Source: Taenia hydatigena (lineage: Eukaryota; Platyhelminthes; Cestoda; Cyclophyllidea; Taeniidae). From it: 64,000 nt of DNA. Under the pieces are notes generated by a model. That model was not told the origin of the DNA, ran no database searches, and was given only the letters and a program-made list of their open reading frames with translations. Below are positions 1-15,084 of the stretch, piece by piece (positions within the stretch are counted from its first letter, which is position 1; each line of letters opens with the position of its first letter). The DNA lies in assembly GCA_036345935.2 (NCBI GenBank), contig JADWOT020001848.1, positions 236,001-300,000 of the forward strand, read 5' to 3'. The translations under genes and the position numbers were made by a program.

Positions 1-3000
1 TTTTTCATATCTGTAGGCTGTGTCCAAAGGCAACATCAATGAGAAGACGAATCGGCATTTCCACCCGGTATATAAGCGACACAAGCGCCAGCAATTGTGT
101 AATGCTTCAAAGAAATTAAGTACTGTGAGGTGACGGCGTGAGTTGAGCTGTGTGTTCTACACGATGACTTACTAGAAACGTGTAGGCACATGAAAAATTT
201 GTAAATATCAATGCCGAACCACCAAACCTTAGTTGCTAAGGTCAGCACAAATAAAACATAAAGCCTATGGATAAAATGAAATTCCTATGTCTTTAAAGGT
301 TTGCTGGAATTAATCTTTATGGCTAAAGTTCAAAGTATCCAAAACCAAAATATATTGAGCATTCCGCCCATATTGCGATAAATTCCACACTGCTCCACAT
401 ATTATTGTCACTGCATTTAGAAACCGTTCTCATTGACTAAGTACAAATATGAAGCATCGGTGGGATAATGTAGACTTCTGAAAGGATGGATTCCATCCTG
501 GAAGCAGAAGTGCTTTGCCATACACACACACTGGTAGCCACTAATTATCAAATAAAGGTAGTGATCTGAGGACCAAATTTTAGCCTGCGTGTTGGGAGGA
601 TGCTGCTCGTGCCATAACCGCTTCAAATTATCTATCGACACAGTCATATTTGCACCTCCTCAAACCGCAAGCAAACTTAACAATCCCAGATAAATCGCAG
701 TCATCAGCGACGCAACAATTTTGGATCACATGATTTTGGCAAAGCTACCTGCATGTTAATACGGGTGCATATGAATACGCGCAATTTTGGAGTCAACGCC
801 ACTTTGCACACTAAACGCGTCGAACCCACTCGTCTGACAGCCATCTTTGTTAATAAGTCCCTGTCCTTTATACCCACGACAGTTCTTGTGTGCCAATGAA
901 ATCAGCACTAAAGCGATCGTTGATGTAAGTGAAGGTATGAGGATTTTTGGCATCGTAATTTGTACTACCGATAATTTAGTGTCCGCGACTCGTTTACGAT
1001 CACAATTTAATTTGGCGTCAATTTCTGCTGACAAAGCTCATAGTGCGAAATGGGAACAAAAGACTTCGCTTTCTCCATGCAGGATTGAATTGAAGGGTAG
1101 CAGCATACTGCACTGACCTCACACCTCCTACAGGACAATACCGATTGAACCTTCCTTCTAAACTCCTCTGTCACTCATGCAGAAGTGCACGTCAGCATGG
1201 CTTCCTACCTTGCTGTTTGTGGTCATAAGTGCAGTTTTAATCTGATGCAATAAACTTCACACACTTGTCTTAACTTATGTTCTCGCATTTTGTAATGTTG
1301 ACTGCTCAATTCGCAATTCTTCCCCTTGAGTCACATTCGTCCATTCTTTCCTTTGCTCTCCCACTCCTATGCCCCAACTGTGGTAGCGATGGCTACTTTC
1401 TACGACTGAATATTCACTTTCATGCGTGATTTCTGGATGTTTTTTTATGACAATGGGAATATAACCACATTTACGGCGAGGTCAGAGTTGAAGTGTTTCG
1501 TTCCAGTGAACTCGCCTGGTATTTTACCCATCGAGCTTCTCCAGATTGTATCACAACCCCTACTTCCTTTTCTTTCTAAAAATCACAGTTTTGCGAGAAA
1601 CGCCTGATAAGTCTGCGATTTGTCCAGCCCCTACCCTTAGCTCAAGGCCAACAACTTAAGCTTTTGAACTATTTTTCGTGATTGAGTAGTCCATTTGCTG
1701 AGTTTAATTCCAGTGTGGAAGAGTGATGAACTTTGTAGTCTTGATGTTAAGTGCATGCTTGGTTGAAAGTAGACGGCAGCAAACAATCTTCCACATTCTT
1801 CCTTTTGTGCTATTTTAAAAAGCAAGCAATTAAAGTCAGTGCGGGTAGTCCACATGTTCAAAACTCCCAATGCAACTGATTTCTCTCAAAATAAGATCCC
1901 AATAATTAAGTTCAGCTCCCCGACTTTTGGCATTTTCTTTGATCTTATTCGCCTGTAGAAAGACCTCAATTTCTAAAAACCTGTTCAAACCCACGATTTA
2001 CATCTCACCTCAATTAATCACACCATTTCCTGCAATGCTGTTTCACAAAGCCTTTTAATTTGCGGGACAAAAAAGTTGATCCGCAAGAGTTCGCTTCCTA
2101 AAAACAATGTCCTTCTCCAAGTCCTATCAATAAATTACAGTTTTACTACAATCAAGCCGTGAGTTGACGCTAAGAAGAAACAGCGTTTTGTGTGCAATTA
2201 TGTTCGTTATGTGTTCATTCAGAATGGAGGTTAAATCAACGCGAGAAGACAGCAGGAATATGACATTCTTTTGCAACTAATCATTGTGGTTACGAACATG
2301 CACGAGCCAAAACGCTTTGCGATCAACTAGATGGTGGAATTAGGTAACGCGAGGTTGGGATGCATGTTATGCAGAGAGTGGAGCTTAGGGTTGCTGACAG
2401 GGTATGAGTCAGTTCATCTCAACATGTTTTAGCAACAGAGGTCTAATGTGGTTTCATTTCCTGTAAGAACAACGAAAAAGATTGTCAGCTTATTAGAACT
2501 CATGCTTCGACTGAGTGTACATTCACTAGTGTCTTCCGGAAATCAGCCTCGCAGATTCAGTAGTCCAACAAACGTCCAGGTTATTCAAATTTAAGGTTTC
2601 TTGGTCTGTGCAGTCAATTGCTTCTTCGTCACGTTCTAGCTGACCCTGTCTTAGTAGCCTGTCATTGGTTTTACCTTAAATCTGTCCCTTTTTACTTGGT
2701 GGCTTTTCATTTCGCATTCATCAGGGGATTCGGCTATTTTATAGTTTGTGTCACTTCTTCTCATTTCACTTCTACCACGTTTTACAATCGTGGCGTCTAC
2801 ATTGGAAAAGTTCTAGGTTCAAAAACCTCATGGTTAAGGTTTCAATAGAGCCTTTGTCTTCTACATGGTCACCAGATTTAACTGCATTGTGGCAATTTGT
2901 GCTGCGCATATGTTTTATCAAAAGGGGCGTAATAGTTGATATACATAAATCACTAGTGCTTGGTGTCTGCTGTAGGTGCGCATGTGATCTGGTACTGGCC

Positions 3001-6000
3001 ATCCAGCAGTGCACACTATGTGCTTCTTCCTCCTCTTCTTCAATGCTTGATTGAATGAGCGAGTGACATCAGAATTCAGTAGAGGCACGTGTGGCATCGA
3101 TGCCACTGTCATTCTTGATATTGATGATGACGGTGATGAGGAATTTTGCTGCAAAGCGTCTGAAATATTTTTGTGTTATTTAAATGTATCTTGGGGCTAG
3201 AGGACGCTTTTAATCTGGTCGCGGAAGTACGTGACCACTCGCCTGAGCTTAAGGCATTATCGCCATAAGTATGGCGGCTTTGCTACGTCGTGCCCTCCCT
3301 GTGCGTGGTGTCAAGATGGCTACAGGCGTAGTCTATAGCGGCAGCAGCAATATTGAAGTGGATGAAAGCATAGCAGCGTGTTATGCCGAATGTCATCCGA
3401 ATATTCACATTTGGACCTGAGGCTGTCCGATGACAAAAGGTTATTCGAGTTGTATCCAAAGGCGTCCTACGTAGGTGGTAGAAGTGTACTCTCTCCATAC
3501 ACAGTTTTTTCTATGTAGCTCTAGATTTGTTAGCTAAGCCGAACTGACCTCTGTCACTGCATGGTGTCTTGCGCAATCTCATTCTAACCTACGCTATATT
3601 ACCCTGTATTAATCAAATTCGACTCCTTTAGGCAAGTGCATGCAAAGTATCAAAAAAGCAGTTCTTTGTGGATATCTTGACAACTTCTTGTCAAATGCAT
3701 TTCAACATGTGCTAGGATAAGTACGGGTCGTCTCAAGCAAGCCCTCACCACCATGTTTTCCATCCTTGCTTAAAGCGGAATACTTTTCCATGCAGTTATC
3801 CAAGCTTTTAATAACACCTTCGCAAATCAGTGTATCATTTTTTTCGCGAATCCAATTTTAGTCCATCTCCCACCCATTCATTTGTTTATCCATCCTTCCA
3901 ACGCACTTTAATTCAACTGTCGTGAAGTCTACGTTCCGTTCTCTACCGTCTAAGCCGATTCATCAAAAGGTTACAACAATAAAACTGATAAAAATAAATG
4001 TATTTTTGGATTTAAGAGCATAGATTTAGCAGGTCTAAATTAATAGCCTCAATTGGCGTCATCATTGTATGAAAGGGACAATGTGGTGAAGAATTCCCGT
4101 CAGACAGATACTTGTTATAAGCACATTTAAAGGTCCGCCTTGCAGCTGCTACATTGAGCGTCGCCCTTGGATTCGTTGGAACCGAGGTCTAGATCGTCAT
4201 ACGATTCATTCGTTTGCCTTCACTCCGACCTCCAGCTCATTCAATGGTAGGGTTCAAAGTAAGATCGCCAGCCACGCCAAAATGTGACACAGATGACTGG
4301 ATGCCGAAAGTGTTGGCTGTTTCAGAAACCAAACCCTCTTACTAAGTGACATCCAAAGGCAATGCCAACAACCAGCAGCCAAACTCATAGCAGCAATGTG
4401 ACGAAATCCGACTCTGGTGTGCTCCTTTATTGAAATCTGGAGAACGGGATTTAGGTTCTCACGCAGACCATTGGCGTGATCAGGCTATGAAGCACACTGT
4501 CCTTGACATACAACACGATTCTGCAATGAAGTTATGGACCGCTTTTGCCCTTTGTATGTGGTAGTCACTAAGTCCGTGGTTTCGGATGTCTTAACTATCC
4601 AACATTTCTGTCATACCAGTCATCTGTGGGCTGTGGTTGTCGAGGTGGGGTCTGCAGCTGCACACGTTTTCTTTAACCATGCCATGGTGTCGCAAACTCT
4701 GTCTTTGCGCAAAAGAATATCCAGGAGGCGTGGAGTAGTAAGGCTCGTGGCTAGCAGGCCTGATACGGTGGAAAATGTGACTACTGGAGTAAATAAAAGG
4801 ATGGAGTGCGAATGGAGTTGGGGTTCTGCCACTGTTGACTTTTGCTGAGAATGAAATGTCAATATACAGCTAAGGCGACTGGCGGGTCTGCCAACACGAC
4901 ATAAGCCGATCGCAAACGTCTCCTCGCTACTTAATTGTCACTGATGCGTGTATCCTTGCTGTAGTTGCACTCACATTTTCCTGCTTTCTTGTCTTCAGAC
5001 AACAAGGCTTCTAGTTTTCTTTGTCCAACATCGGACCTTTGCATTCAACACCCATGCACACCTCCGCACTGCTCTGCAATCCTCTCCATGCAATGATGCT
5101 GCACAGAATACAAGTACATTCTCCCTATTTGCAGTTCGCCTGCAGCGCCCAATTTGTTCGCGTCTGGAGGCATTCAGATTTCCAGCATGTACGACGAAGC
5201 AAGGTAGAGCACCACATGTACCTACAAGCTTCGTGGCATGTTGGCCTATCGACTGATGCTCCAAAGAGTTCGGGATGTTACGGTGACTAGGTTTATTCAC
5301 TTACGCCTATTTATAGTGCTTCTCCGTCTACGACTTTGGAGTGGTGATCTGCAGACCCAGAGCAGATGTCGACTTCTCAGGAGCCAATGAGGTAGCAGAA
5401 ACAGGAGTCCGAATCTGAATGCCGTTAAAAGTTTAGGCTTAAAGCAAAACTCACACAAAATTGTGAAACTAAAAATTTGCGCTAAACTTATAAATTTGGT
5501 ATGCAGCTAGCCATAAAAAGCTTTGCAGAAATTATTTTTGGATATTGTGGGCACCTCTGCCCACTATCATATCTTGCTTTAACTCTTGTCCTTACCCGAA
5601 GGTCTGCGAATTAAAAAGGGTGACTAAACACAGAAAACTTTGTAAGTTATCAACGAAAGTACGAGAGCTTTAAGTCCGATTCGAGGAATAAAGTTTTGAG
5701 TGGGAAACAGTGTCGAGAAGGATTGAATCACACAGTATTTGAAAAACATTTGTGATGGCAGTTGAAACCCAGTGCTATTGGATGATGGTATTATTCACAT
5801 TAGATGATGATCCATTCGGAAATGTGCGATCTAGTTGAAATTAAAGTCCAGATTGTCATCGTCATCGCCTTCGTTATATGCTCCTGCTAATGCAATCCAC
5901 TCCTTTTTCTCTTCCTTCTTAAGATCGCTGTAGATTCTTCATGACTCTAACTCCTTCCCCTTTTGGTTATTTAAGCCAGAAAGAAAAATTTTCTTGCTAA

Positions 6001-9000
6001 TAGACAATTTAATGAAAGCATATCGCTTGCTCATTACTGTTGTACCTAAGTCAAAAGGAGATGGGCAAATTAAGACCACTTTTGATGTGCGGCCGTTTCC
6101 CGTCGTCTTTTAATGGAATAAAGGTAAGTTGGTGGCTTGGCGCTGCAATCACATTCTGCAATTATAATGGACTCATTTCAGTTGTTAAAACATTTACCAT
6201 CTCTGGCTTGACATCCATTGATGAAGTAGCACCAGAAGGTAATCAAGCAGACTTTTAATCAACATGGTAAAATGAGGTTGTCATATGGGCTGTGGAAGTC
6301 CCGCTGAACGTTCTGCGCATGCTGACGACCAACGGCTCTGAAAGAGTCTTGATAGGACCAAAGATAGGGTGATTATTTGGCCTCATTTACCTTCAACTCA
6401 CTAACGATGCATCTGTGCAAGGCTCATTAGCTGACCACAACATGACTTTTTGGGCACTCACACACGGAAGGCAGGTTCCCTTTTGCATCAGTGCCTTTTG
6501 ATCCACCCAAGTAGAAGAGTGCTTAAAATCCTCGAGTTAGAACCCATGTCAGTCGCTTTCACTGATGCCAATGGCGTAGATGTGGACGACGATGTCGATG
6601 CCGTTGCTGCGAATGATGGATTATGGTACGGTTAACAGCATCGAGTCTAGCGTCGCCCGCTCTAGGCCAGCCTTCCTACTAGGCTGAGGTCCCACATCTC
6701 CCTTCTATCTGCTATATGTGAAATTCCACAACGAGAGCAGAAGTAGCATGAGCAAAAGAGGTGATGAGGAAGAAAATACCGGTGCTAGGCTATTACAAGG
6801 AATAGGAAATTGCAATGGAAAGTCACTTCATTTCCATCGCGCATGGCGTTGCGGGACTGAAGACAGCATGAACACCAAATCCAGCCTCTGCTCCACCGAC
6901 AAAACAAGAGACGCACGTGTAGAGAGACAACGAAGTTCTGCCAAATAAGAAGTTCCATCGTGGAGCCTTGATTATTGCATTATTTATCAAATGACACCGA
7001 GTTGTTTGGATCAAACCATGTCCCTCCTTCTATAATATTTCTTTTGGATCTTGTAGAGACCCAAAATTTTGCGGCAAATTGTCATTCCGTTTTCATGCTT
7101 CCTTACCAACCGAGTTTACGAGAGGGTGTAATTAAAGGACTCTGGAACCGGCTTGAATTGATCGCTCTAGGGATGCAATGGCGAAGTCGTAGTAATGGAA
7201 GTTCATTTCAGCATACGTTTCAGGCGAAGGGGACATTCGCTTCCTTAACAAAGTCATGCCTTCATCTTAATAGCAATAGAAAAGGGTTAGATTAATCAGG
7301 TCTATTCGCATCAAATTTCGCGAATGTGGAAGAGTAGCGCTGTGATCAGCATTTAGCGTAAAGCTTGAAACTACTACCTACTAAGTGGCAGTACATTTAG
7401 GCGGTCAAATTCCAACAGTACAGGTTTTGTTTTACCTCAATGGTAGAAGTGATTGTAACACGAGGAACTATGTAGCACCTATCTAAAATATGCCTCATAA
7501 TACAGATAGACAAGTGGACTCACGTGTGACTGTTGTCTCGCTGAAAAAGAGTTCTCCTGTGTGCTGTGCTTGCTCGTATATCCAGGACAAAATTTAATTT
7601 TGATTTTTCTGTGAATTTGTGTTTACTTAACTGAGTCGCAAAACAGTCTAGAAGAGTGCACTTTTATTCACTTGTTCCGTCCTCATTAATACTACTAACT
7701 TTCAAATATTCGACTAGAGCAAGATCAACTGCCACCACAACCCATTTACTTATCACCCTCTTTAGTCAATGTCCACACATCAAATTCACAACTCGATATA
7801 TTTTTTCAGGCAAAGGTGACCTCTTTCTTATAAGTGCTTGGTAAAAGTCTTGATTGTCGATGATACAGCTTCGAGTGCATTAGATTCAACACTTACCTCC
7901 TACCTTAGTGTCCATCTCCTTGGAAGGAGTCGATTAAATTTACAGGGACCATTATTTTGTACTTGTAGTAGATTGGACGGAGAAAAAGGGTCAGGAGGGC
8001 ATGGTTCTCTCAGCACACAGACGGATGACAACTGTTCCTTCGAGGGGTCTTTGTTGGCTGAGTCTCTCTCATCGAACAGTGATTGTCACTGTCGTAAAGA
8101 CGCTCGAACATGGGAAACTGAAGTGCCACAGGCCATATATTTCCGCCAGTCTTAAATTATGTACAAGAGATTAATTCTTGAAACGCTGGGATGAGGTCAC
8201 TTTTGTCACTTCACTTCATCCATATGCAAGGTTGCATCCTTCCCTTTTTTGTGCAAGCGCTCAATCCACCACAAGATCCCTTACGACCTTCTAGATGATG
8301 AGAAATGAGCTGGTCAAGGTGCTTTCATCCAAATGGCATGGGAATCGACTAGGACTACTAACCCGTTTGTAAAACAAGATGTGAGCGTTACTCATAGTAC
8401 GTGGCCTTGCTTCACTTTCGTCGTCTATTTGCATTAAAAAAAAGGTAAATAAGTTAAAGGTCGAGTTCATGTCCTCCAAAACACGAAATAATGAGAGAAA
8501 GTAGCGGGCTTACGATTACATCGCTTTAATAGAATTATTAATTGTAAGACGTCTGATGAAGGCCACTTAGTGTCCGCACTACGAGTTCTCACCTCGGTGG
8601 TTGACGATGGCGTATAGGTCGCGTTCTATAGGTGACGAACACTAGTCAGCCATGTGTGAACTGGTGTTGAAAACTGCAGAAAAGTCTACGAGATGCTTTG
8701 ACTTCTGATTATTTAGACTGAACCTAGCGGCATGATGTGAAAGTGGATCCTAGGACGGGAACAACAAAAACTTCTTCAAATAACCATAAAGCCGACACTA
8801 ATTCATGTATCTCACACTTACATTCATTTGAACTGAGTTGACGGCAAAATTGTGTATGACTTGGAACATTATAAGTCCTAGACACGGATGCTGTATTAAG
8901 CGGTGAATTTACTAGCCTGTTTGATTAGGTAATGAGAATGAGAGGCGATCAATGGATGCGGGTGAGTCTGGTGGCTGACTGTGGCTTCTGGCAGACGATG

Positions 9001-10384
9001 TACGTGCATGCGTTTCCACGACAAAGCACTTCCTCTCCCGTGTATCGTGCCAAATTCACCTACAGTAGAAGTACGGTCAGCGGATTATAAAAATTAATTT
9101 GTTATCTGAGTGGTCACTATGAAATAATACTTGCAACCTCTTCGATTCAGACATGATCAGGTGACACATAGACCGCGTTGCCAACACAGCACTGTTCTGC
9201 AGGCAAAACAGGGCAATGTTGCATAAGTGGTGCGCATGATGGACACGTAAAAAGATAGATAGCACCAAGCCTACCTAAGTCACTGTTTGATTAATATTGA
9301 GCTTCCGAATGATGCTATGAATGAAAGGGTTGTGAGGACGCTCCTCCTTTGCCATGCCTGCATTCGCTATCCTAAAGTTGAGCAAAGCCAAGAACTACTC
9401 ATGAGCATCTTCATGTCGATCAAGTTACAGGGATCTGTGGATCACTACAGGGGAGCAAAAGTCGCAGATAAATCAACTCAACCATGTCGCTGTCGGCTCA
9501 ATGCCCTACATCACATAAAACTCACCCGACACTCAGTGAATGAATTTATCGCTGGCAATGCCACTCAAAGCGTTCGCTGCATCATTCGCATCTTATAGCC
9601 TTTGAAGAGCAAAGAGTGCACAAAACTGGTTAAAGCTTGATATGAATAGAAAACCCAACTCCATCGTCATTACAGTAGTGACACTACAAATAAGTCATGA
9701 TTTGTCCCATGGCTTTCGGAGAATGCAGAACTGCATTTAAGAAGCAGTTGCTGCCATAGTTCTTGACCCTTTAAATTATGCTTGGTGACGGCCAAGTGAC
9801 CACCTCTGATTAATCCGACAGCTTAGAATGTCGAGATCTTATGCGTTGGAATCTGTAAAAGAGGCACCACACAAATTGAACTGTGACACTTTCACTCAGG
9901 TTAAAGTTTAATTATACAAAGGAAGGGGATAATCAATCCCATTCTGGTCTGAAAAAGGCTATACAGAATTAGACAACAACGCCAGGTTATGTGAATTAGA
10001 CAAGTCAGTAGCATATGAATTCAGAAGGAGAACGAATAAAAGATAAGACGGACTGATTTCCTGCCCGATAATAAGGAACACGAATTTCCCATTTCACTGT
10101 GGCCTACTTCAACTCCGTGGCCAAATCACTTGTAGACTCTCACGCGTTCAATTATATAAAGGTGATCAACCAATGAAGAGGAGGCATCAGACGTGATTGT
10201 AACTTACGACTAACAGGCCGCACTTAATAGGCCATGACAGCCCTTCACTGTGGTGCCAATGGGATGTCAGATATCGGCGATTCTATTTTAAGACAGTTGT
10301 AGAAGGTCTTCAAGACGGAAAATTAGAGAGGAACATGGCAAATAGGATCTCCATATGACAAAGAGAAGTCAGCGAATTTCAGTC
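1..10384. other. No supported gene
   Basis: Only short, overlapping reading frames occur, none over about 105 codons and none with a family pattern I recognise. The densest cluster is at 4534-5300, where frames of 80-104 codons overlap on both strands in a more GC-rich stretch; this could hide an exon, but I see no convincing domain. A frame of 103 codons at 9287-9598 (plus) is likewise unrecognised. No RNA gene was seen. Confidence 0.5.
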
Positions 10385-10775
10385 CCACTAAATGCAATTT
10401 CGTGGTGATGATCCACACTTCACTACGAATTCCTCCAACTCTGAATGCAATTTAGAAGTAGTGATCTGCACTGCGCTTCGATTTTGGCTCTCACTGTATG
10501 CGGTTTAGAAGTGGTGATCTGCGACACAACACAAACTTTTCTCTTCCCAAGGGAAAACTTTTAGCATTGATATACGCTATGCAGCGAACTTCGTGGTGGT
10601 AATCTCCTCGTCATTAGTGGTCTAATCCATACTGCAAATTCTGCTCTCATTAAGGGAAATTTTTTAGTACTGATGCATACCACGCTGCAAATTTTCCTCT
10701 CACTGAATTAAGCATTGTTCTCCTAATCTGCACTACAATGCAAATTTCTACTCATTCAGTGCATTTTTGAGGTAG
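10385..10775 (+). repeat. Degenerate minisatellite, units near 52 bp
   Basis: About seven or eight diverged units of 51-56 bases follow each other. Recurring cores are 'ATGCAATTTAGAAGTAGTGA' with 'TCTGCACT', then a C/T-rich end 'TTTTCTCT'. Units at about 10439, 10490, 10626 and 10700 are easiest to align. A lone similar core, 'GGAGTGGTGATCTGCAGACC', lies at 5338. Confidence 0.7.
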
Positions 10776-13700
10776 TGACATTTCCTTCAAATGCCGCAAG
10801 AGGTAATGCTGCAGAATCTCAACGTGTATTAGCAAAAAGGCCAAGAGTTTGAATTGAGCAGGCTAACCATCATGCGGGTGAATGGTTGCGAGACCGGGCT
10901 TAAAGGTGGTTCAATTCAAAGCTGCCACTTTCCACCTTTCTGCACATAAGACAATAAAATCTGTCTGGAAAAGCTTATTTGCTGGATACTTTTCTCGCAG
11001 CCTTTACTATATTTTTTAAAATTATTTGTGAAGCCATTAGATATCCCATTAAGTATTTAAGCTATTGTCAAAGCTTCGTTTCCAGGGATTCGTCATGTTC
11101 AGGGCCACTAACCCACACGCTTTTCGCCGGTCATGTTAGCTAATCATGAAATCAAACATTCCCTGATGCTGCTCTCAATAGTGAGCATGGACTCTTGTCT
11201 ATCTGTTGAAACCAGGCCTAAAGCTTCCTCATCTAACGTAAAGAATCCGTGTTATTTGCGTCCAAAGCCAGACAACGCATTCATTATCAAAGTTAAGGTT
11301 TGTGCGCTTGGCTGCTTATAGACCATTCCGAATTTTTCCTCAGCACAACAGACATCGGCAATGGTCCCAAAACTCAACTCCTTTAAGCCTATATAATCAT
11401 TCAATGTAAATTGACTGGGAAGGCTGAATTTGAACCATCAATGTTTTTATATAGCTGTACAGCAAATGCTCATATATAGGCTTCGGATGCCAAGACACGA
11501 AATAACAAGGCAATCATCACCAACAGTTCTCGAATGTGAAATTTCGCAATGCCTAGGAATCGGACTCGCACCTCAACAGTTTCTTAGTTCTCGCTCAGTT
11601 TAAAATTATTTGGCGTCCTGCTTTTAGATATCAGGACCGCATATCAGTAAGTATGAAGTGCAAGGTTGGGTGTTATTCATCGTCCCTTCCACCAGTAAGA
11701 ATTCCACTTTTGGAGTAAGCTTTGCCGACTGCTCATACTTTTTGGATTAAGGCACTATTTGATGGGCTTTAAGCAAAAATTGCCGCCTACCATCTCAGCT
11801 TATTAACAAATTCTCTATTCAAGGGAACAAAACAATTTCATTCGTAATTTTTCACCCTTTAATTTATTACTTACTAGAAAAGTAAACTAAAGAACAGGCA
11901 TTTTGTCCCATTTAATTTCCATCTATCTACATGCATTCAAGGATAGATTTAATAGTTAGAACGCTCCGAATAAATGTTAATGCGGATTTATTGTTGTTAT
12001 GCATGAGAAATGAGTCAGAATGTTTTGGTCCAAACTTCGACGGAACCCATCTCCGAATCCCATAATCATATAAACGGTCCGTCGATTGGTTATTCAAGAT
12101 CGTTTGAAGATCCGAGTGTGGGCAAATCGTATATTTTAGTCCCATTATTTAGTCATGTGAATAAACTCACGCAAACAGAAGCCCAAATCCAACCCTATGT
12201 TGGATGAGAGGATGCATTAATAGGAGCTTGCTTTGATTGAGAGCTATCCAAGATTTCCTATTATTTGATGATCACACAAAGGTGACTGCACCATGGGTCG
12301 AAAGGAAGAACAAAGTTTTGCTTTAACGATATGATTGCTCCAATGTATGAGGTTTAGACTATTTGTTCGAGAGTTCCACTTTTGCAATGCTTCTGCACTC
12401 GTGGCCGCGGCTTAGTGTGCTTAAATTTAATGAACATAACTAAATAGCATTTAAAGTGATTTTTAAATCCATCGCCCATGGCAGGGAGGTGTTGACACAT
12501 TCAATGGCATTTAGCTTTATACTTAGCACCTTTCATCGATGTATGACTATGAGGACGCACTTGCGGACTTGAAATGCTACAACTGTTTGCATGTTTGCGA
12601 AAAAGAGGATTGCGATGTGCACAACTAGTCGCTCATGCAGTCGCTCTTATGTAATTGCTAAATGGAAATGTAGAACAAGGACTCTTTTCGCGACGCCATT
12701 CCACAAACTACAATGTTTATATTCGGTGATTTGGACTCTATATTTTGCAAAGATTGTGTTCTGCTTCTTAATTTAAGTCGTCTGAGCATTTCTTCATAAA
12801 CACACAGCACAACTTGCCGATTAATTGGATGCCCAAAAAACCTTATGTGCCATTATAATAGCACCAATTTGCTATTTTACTATGGTTACAATTGGTGTAT
12901 TTGAAATTAATTGAATTCATCGGCCCTTGCAGTGGGCTGAATTGGTAATGTTTATTTCCTTCTATTCTCTTGACGCCCAGCTGGTCAAGAAAATTCGTAA
13001 CAAATGGTCGCTATTTCCATGGCTTCGCTAAGCATCTGACCATCTCTTTACTTGTAAAAAATGCCTGTATGGGACAAACACTTTCCCAAGTCCTGGCGAC
13101 AACTTGACTCGCGTCATTGTAAAACGTGTATTATTAACTTGAATGATTGTTAGCTCAATTATTTGCTGCTCAAAGATCGATTTTATATACAAGAGGAGCA
13201 CAGACATCATTTTATCGGTGACATGGTATGAAGCATATGAAAATACAAGAAATCTACGGTAGTTTTAACGGACTCTGCACAGCTTTATTTAGAATGAATG
13301 GAAATCCTAAACTTTTGTGATCATGTCACGAACAAAAACTTGAACCGTCAAAGGATCACTTATAGCAAGACATCAATTGTATTCAGAGTTTTCTTTCCCG
13401 CAACAAAAGTATCCGTTAGGACGATATCTGCGTTCGTTTAGCTGGTACCTTGTACCCTTAGTAAAAATGGCAATGACAATCTTAATAATCAAAATTATTT
13501 TTGATTAGGCTTAATTTTGTGGAAGACGGGCCTAGGACCTCATTTTCGTACCTTAACGATTTCTGTCTGTTTGCAGAGCGCATAGTGTAGGAGTGCAAGA
13601 AGCATCTCCTCTTTGGCTGCAGTAGCTTCATGTTTTCGCGAAATTAAGATGATGTTTTGTCGACATCGGTGCAGCTGGCTGGATTGCATTAAGCAATTGC

Positions 13701-14810
13701 TCTTGGAATCTCATTTCGAAAATCCGAACACGCTTTCTTGCGCAACAGATTACTGGAATTACATGACGGACAGGGGCAAAATTGCTTGCAAACAGACTAC
13801 GCTGGTTTTGTAATGAATGCCTTCAATTGAACTCGATTATGCGACTTAAACCTCGTCGATCTGCTTCCAGTATTGAGTCTCTTCAAATATTCCTCTATCA
13901 TTGACACCATCAAAAATGCAAACACTCCACTGTAAAAGATTTGGTCGGTATTAGATTTGCATGTTATTTTGCCAATGAGCAAAAACACTTTGAAACTTTA
14001 TAATGTCACTTTTAAAACGTAATCGCTAAAACACCTTTCAGTCGTCCTGTTGTCCTATCCAACCCACTAAACTGACACGGTAAGGTCAAATAGGCTTGTG
14101 ATTAAAACGCCTAAACGAATGGAACTCGCCGCTATTAAGAGTAAGAACACAGCTGCCTAACTGGTGGTCATAAGAAAATAATTGCATCCAATGTATGGTT
14201 AGTATTGAATACTATTTTCCGTTCCCAACTCACGAAAGGGTTTGAAGACTTGGCCATTTCGGCTTGGTCGGGTAAAAGTACTTCGCATTTTACGACTTTA
14301 CTCAGAATTTTCCTTGGGTATCACTCGCTGCAACTGACTTTAGCAAGGGCATGGATTTAAAAGAGGAGGCACACTTTTTAGTAGTCATCCAAAAATGCGT
14401 AATGACCTATTAAACTGCAAGAACAAATAACAACAGTACAAGATGAAAACCGAACCACCCTGTTTTGCCATTTGTGTGTGTGAGGCTAAGGGAAACGCCG
14501 TTCCTTAAACACTATCGCATATCTTTTAAAAACTTACGCATTTCAGCATCCCTTAACGCATCACAAAGTCAAAAGTAAGATAAAGAAGTTGATTTGCTCC
14601 TCATCTCCCCAAAAAATTACGTTTTGAGTAGGACGAATCCATGATAGAGGAGTTTCGTGCATTGAATAGTTGGAGAGACAAATAAAAATTAGAAAGGAGT
14701 GTATGAGTTGTAATATGAAAATGCTGAAAAATGAGCAACTAGTAAAATAGAGTCTGACTATTTGCTCAAGGCAAAAATGAAATACAAAGGCACTTTGCCG
14801 TACCCTACAC
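10776..14810. other. No supported gene
   Basis: AT-rich sequence with only short frames. Continuation exons of the VPS13-like gene would be expected here on the minus strand, but none was recognised. Either the next intron is long or the exons are too diverged to see by eye. Confidence 0.45.
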
Positions 14811-15084
14811 CTGCCACCCGTCATCACTGTTGACTGTGCTCTCTCCTTCTCTTTCTCGCCATTAGAGAAACCGAAATTGATTGAAAGAGAGGCTCTCTGA
14901 AGACTTTTTGAGGAAAGAAAGACGACAGGATCAGTGTGAGAGGTCCAGGAAGAGCTCTTAATGAGACTCGGACAGGAGGCGGCCAGTGGACGTCGACGAA
15001 GATTACGGGACCATGGTGATGGTGATGGTTGAGATTTTGATGGAAGGCGAGAACAGAGAAGGTAGCGGTTCTCCTCGCTATAGC
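14811..15084 (-). CDS. VPS13-like exon 9, probable
   Basis: The acceptor is TTGGTTTCCTTCAG and starts the exon in the phase needed by exon 8. It encodes a Ser/Pro/Arg-rich loop, then HTDPVVFLSS and QRASLSINFGFSN, which could be groove strands, and a charged tail. The donor GTGTAG is weak. Low sequence complexity makes the family link rest on phase and position. No later exon was recognised between 1 and 14.8 kb. Confidence 0.45.

Noticed and set aside
4534..5300. Overlapping frames of 80-104 codons on both strands
   Set aside because: No domain or splice pattern stands out, and overlap on both strands is expected in GC-richer DNA.
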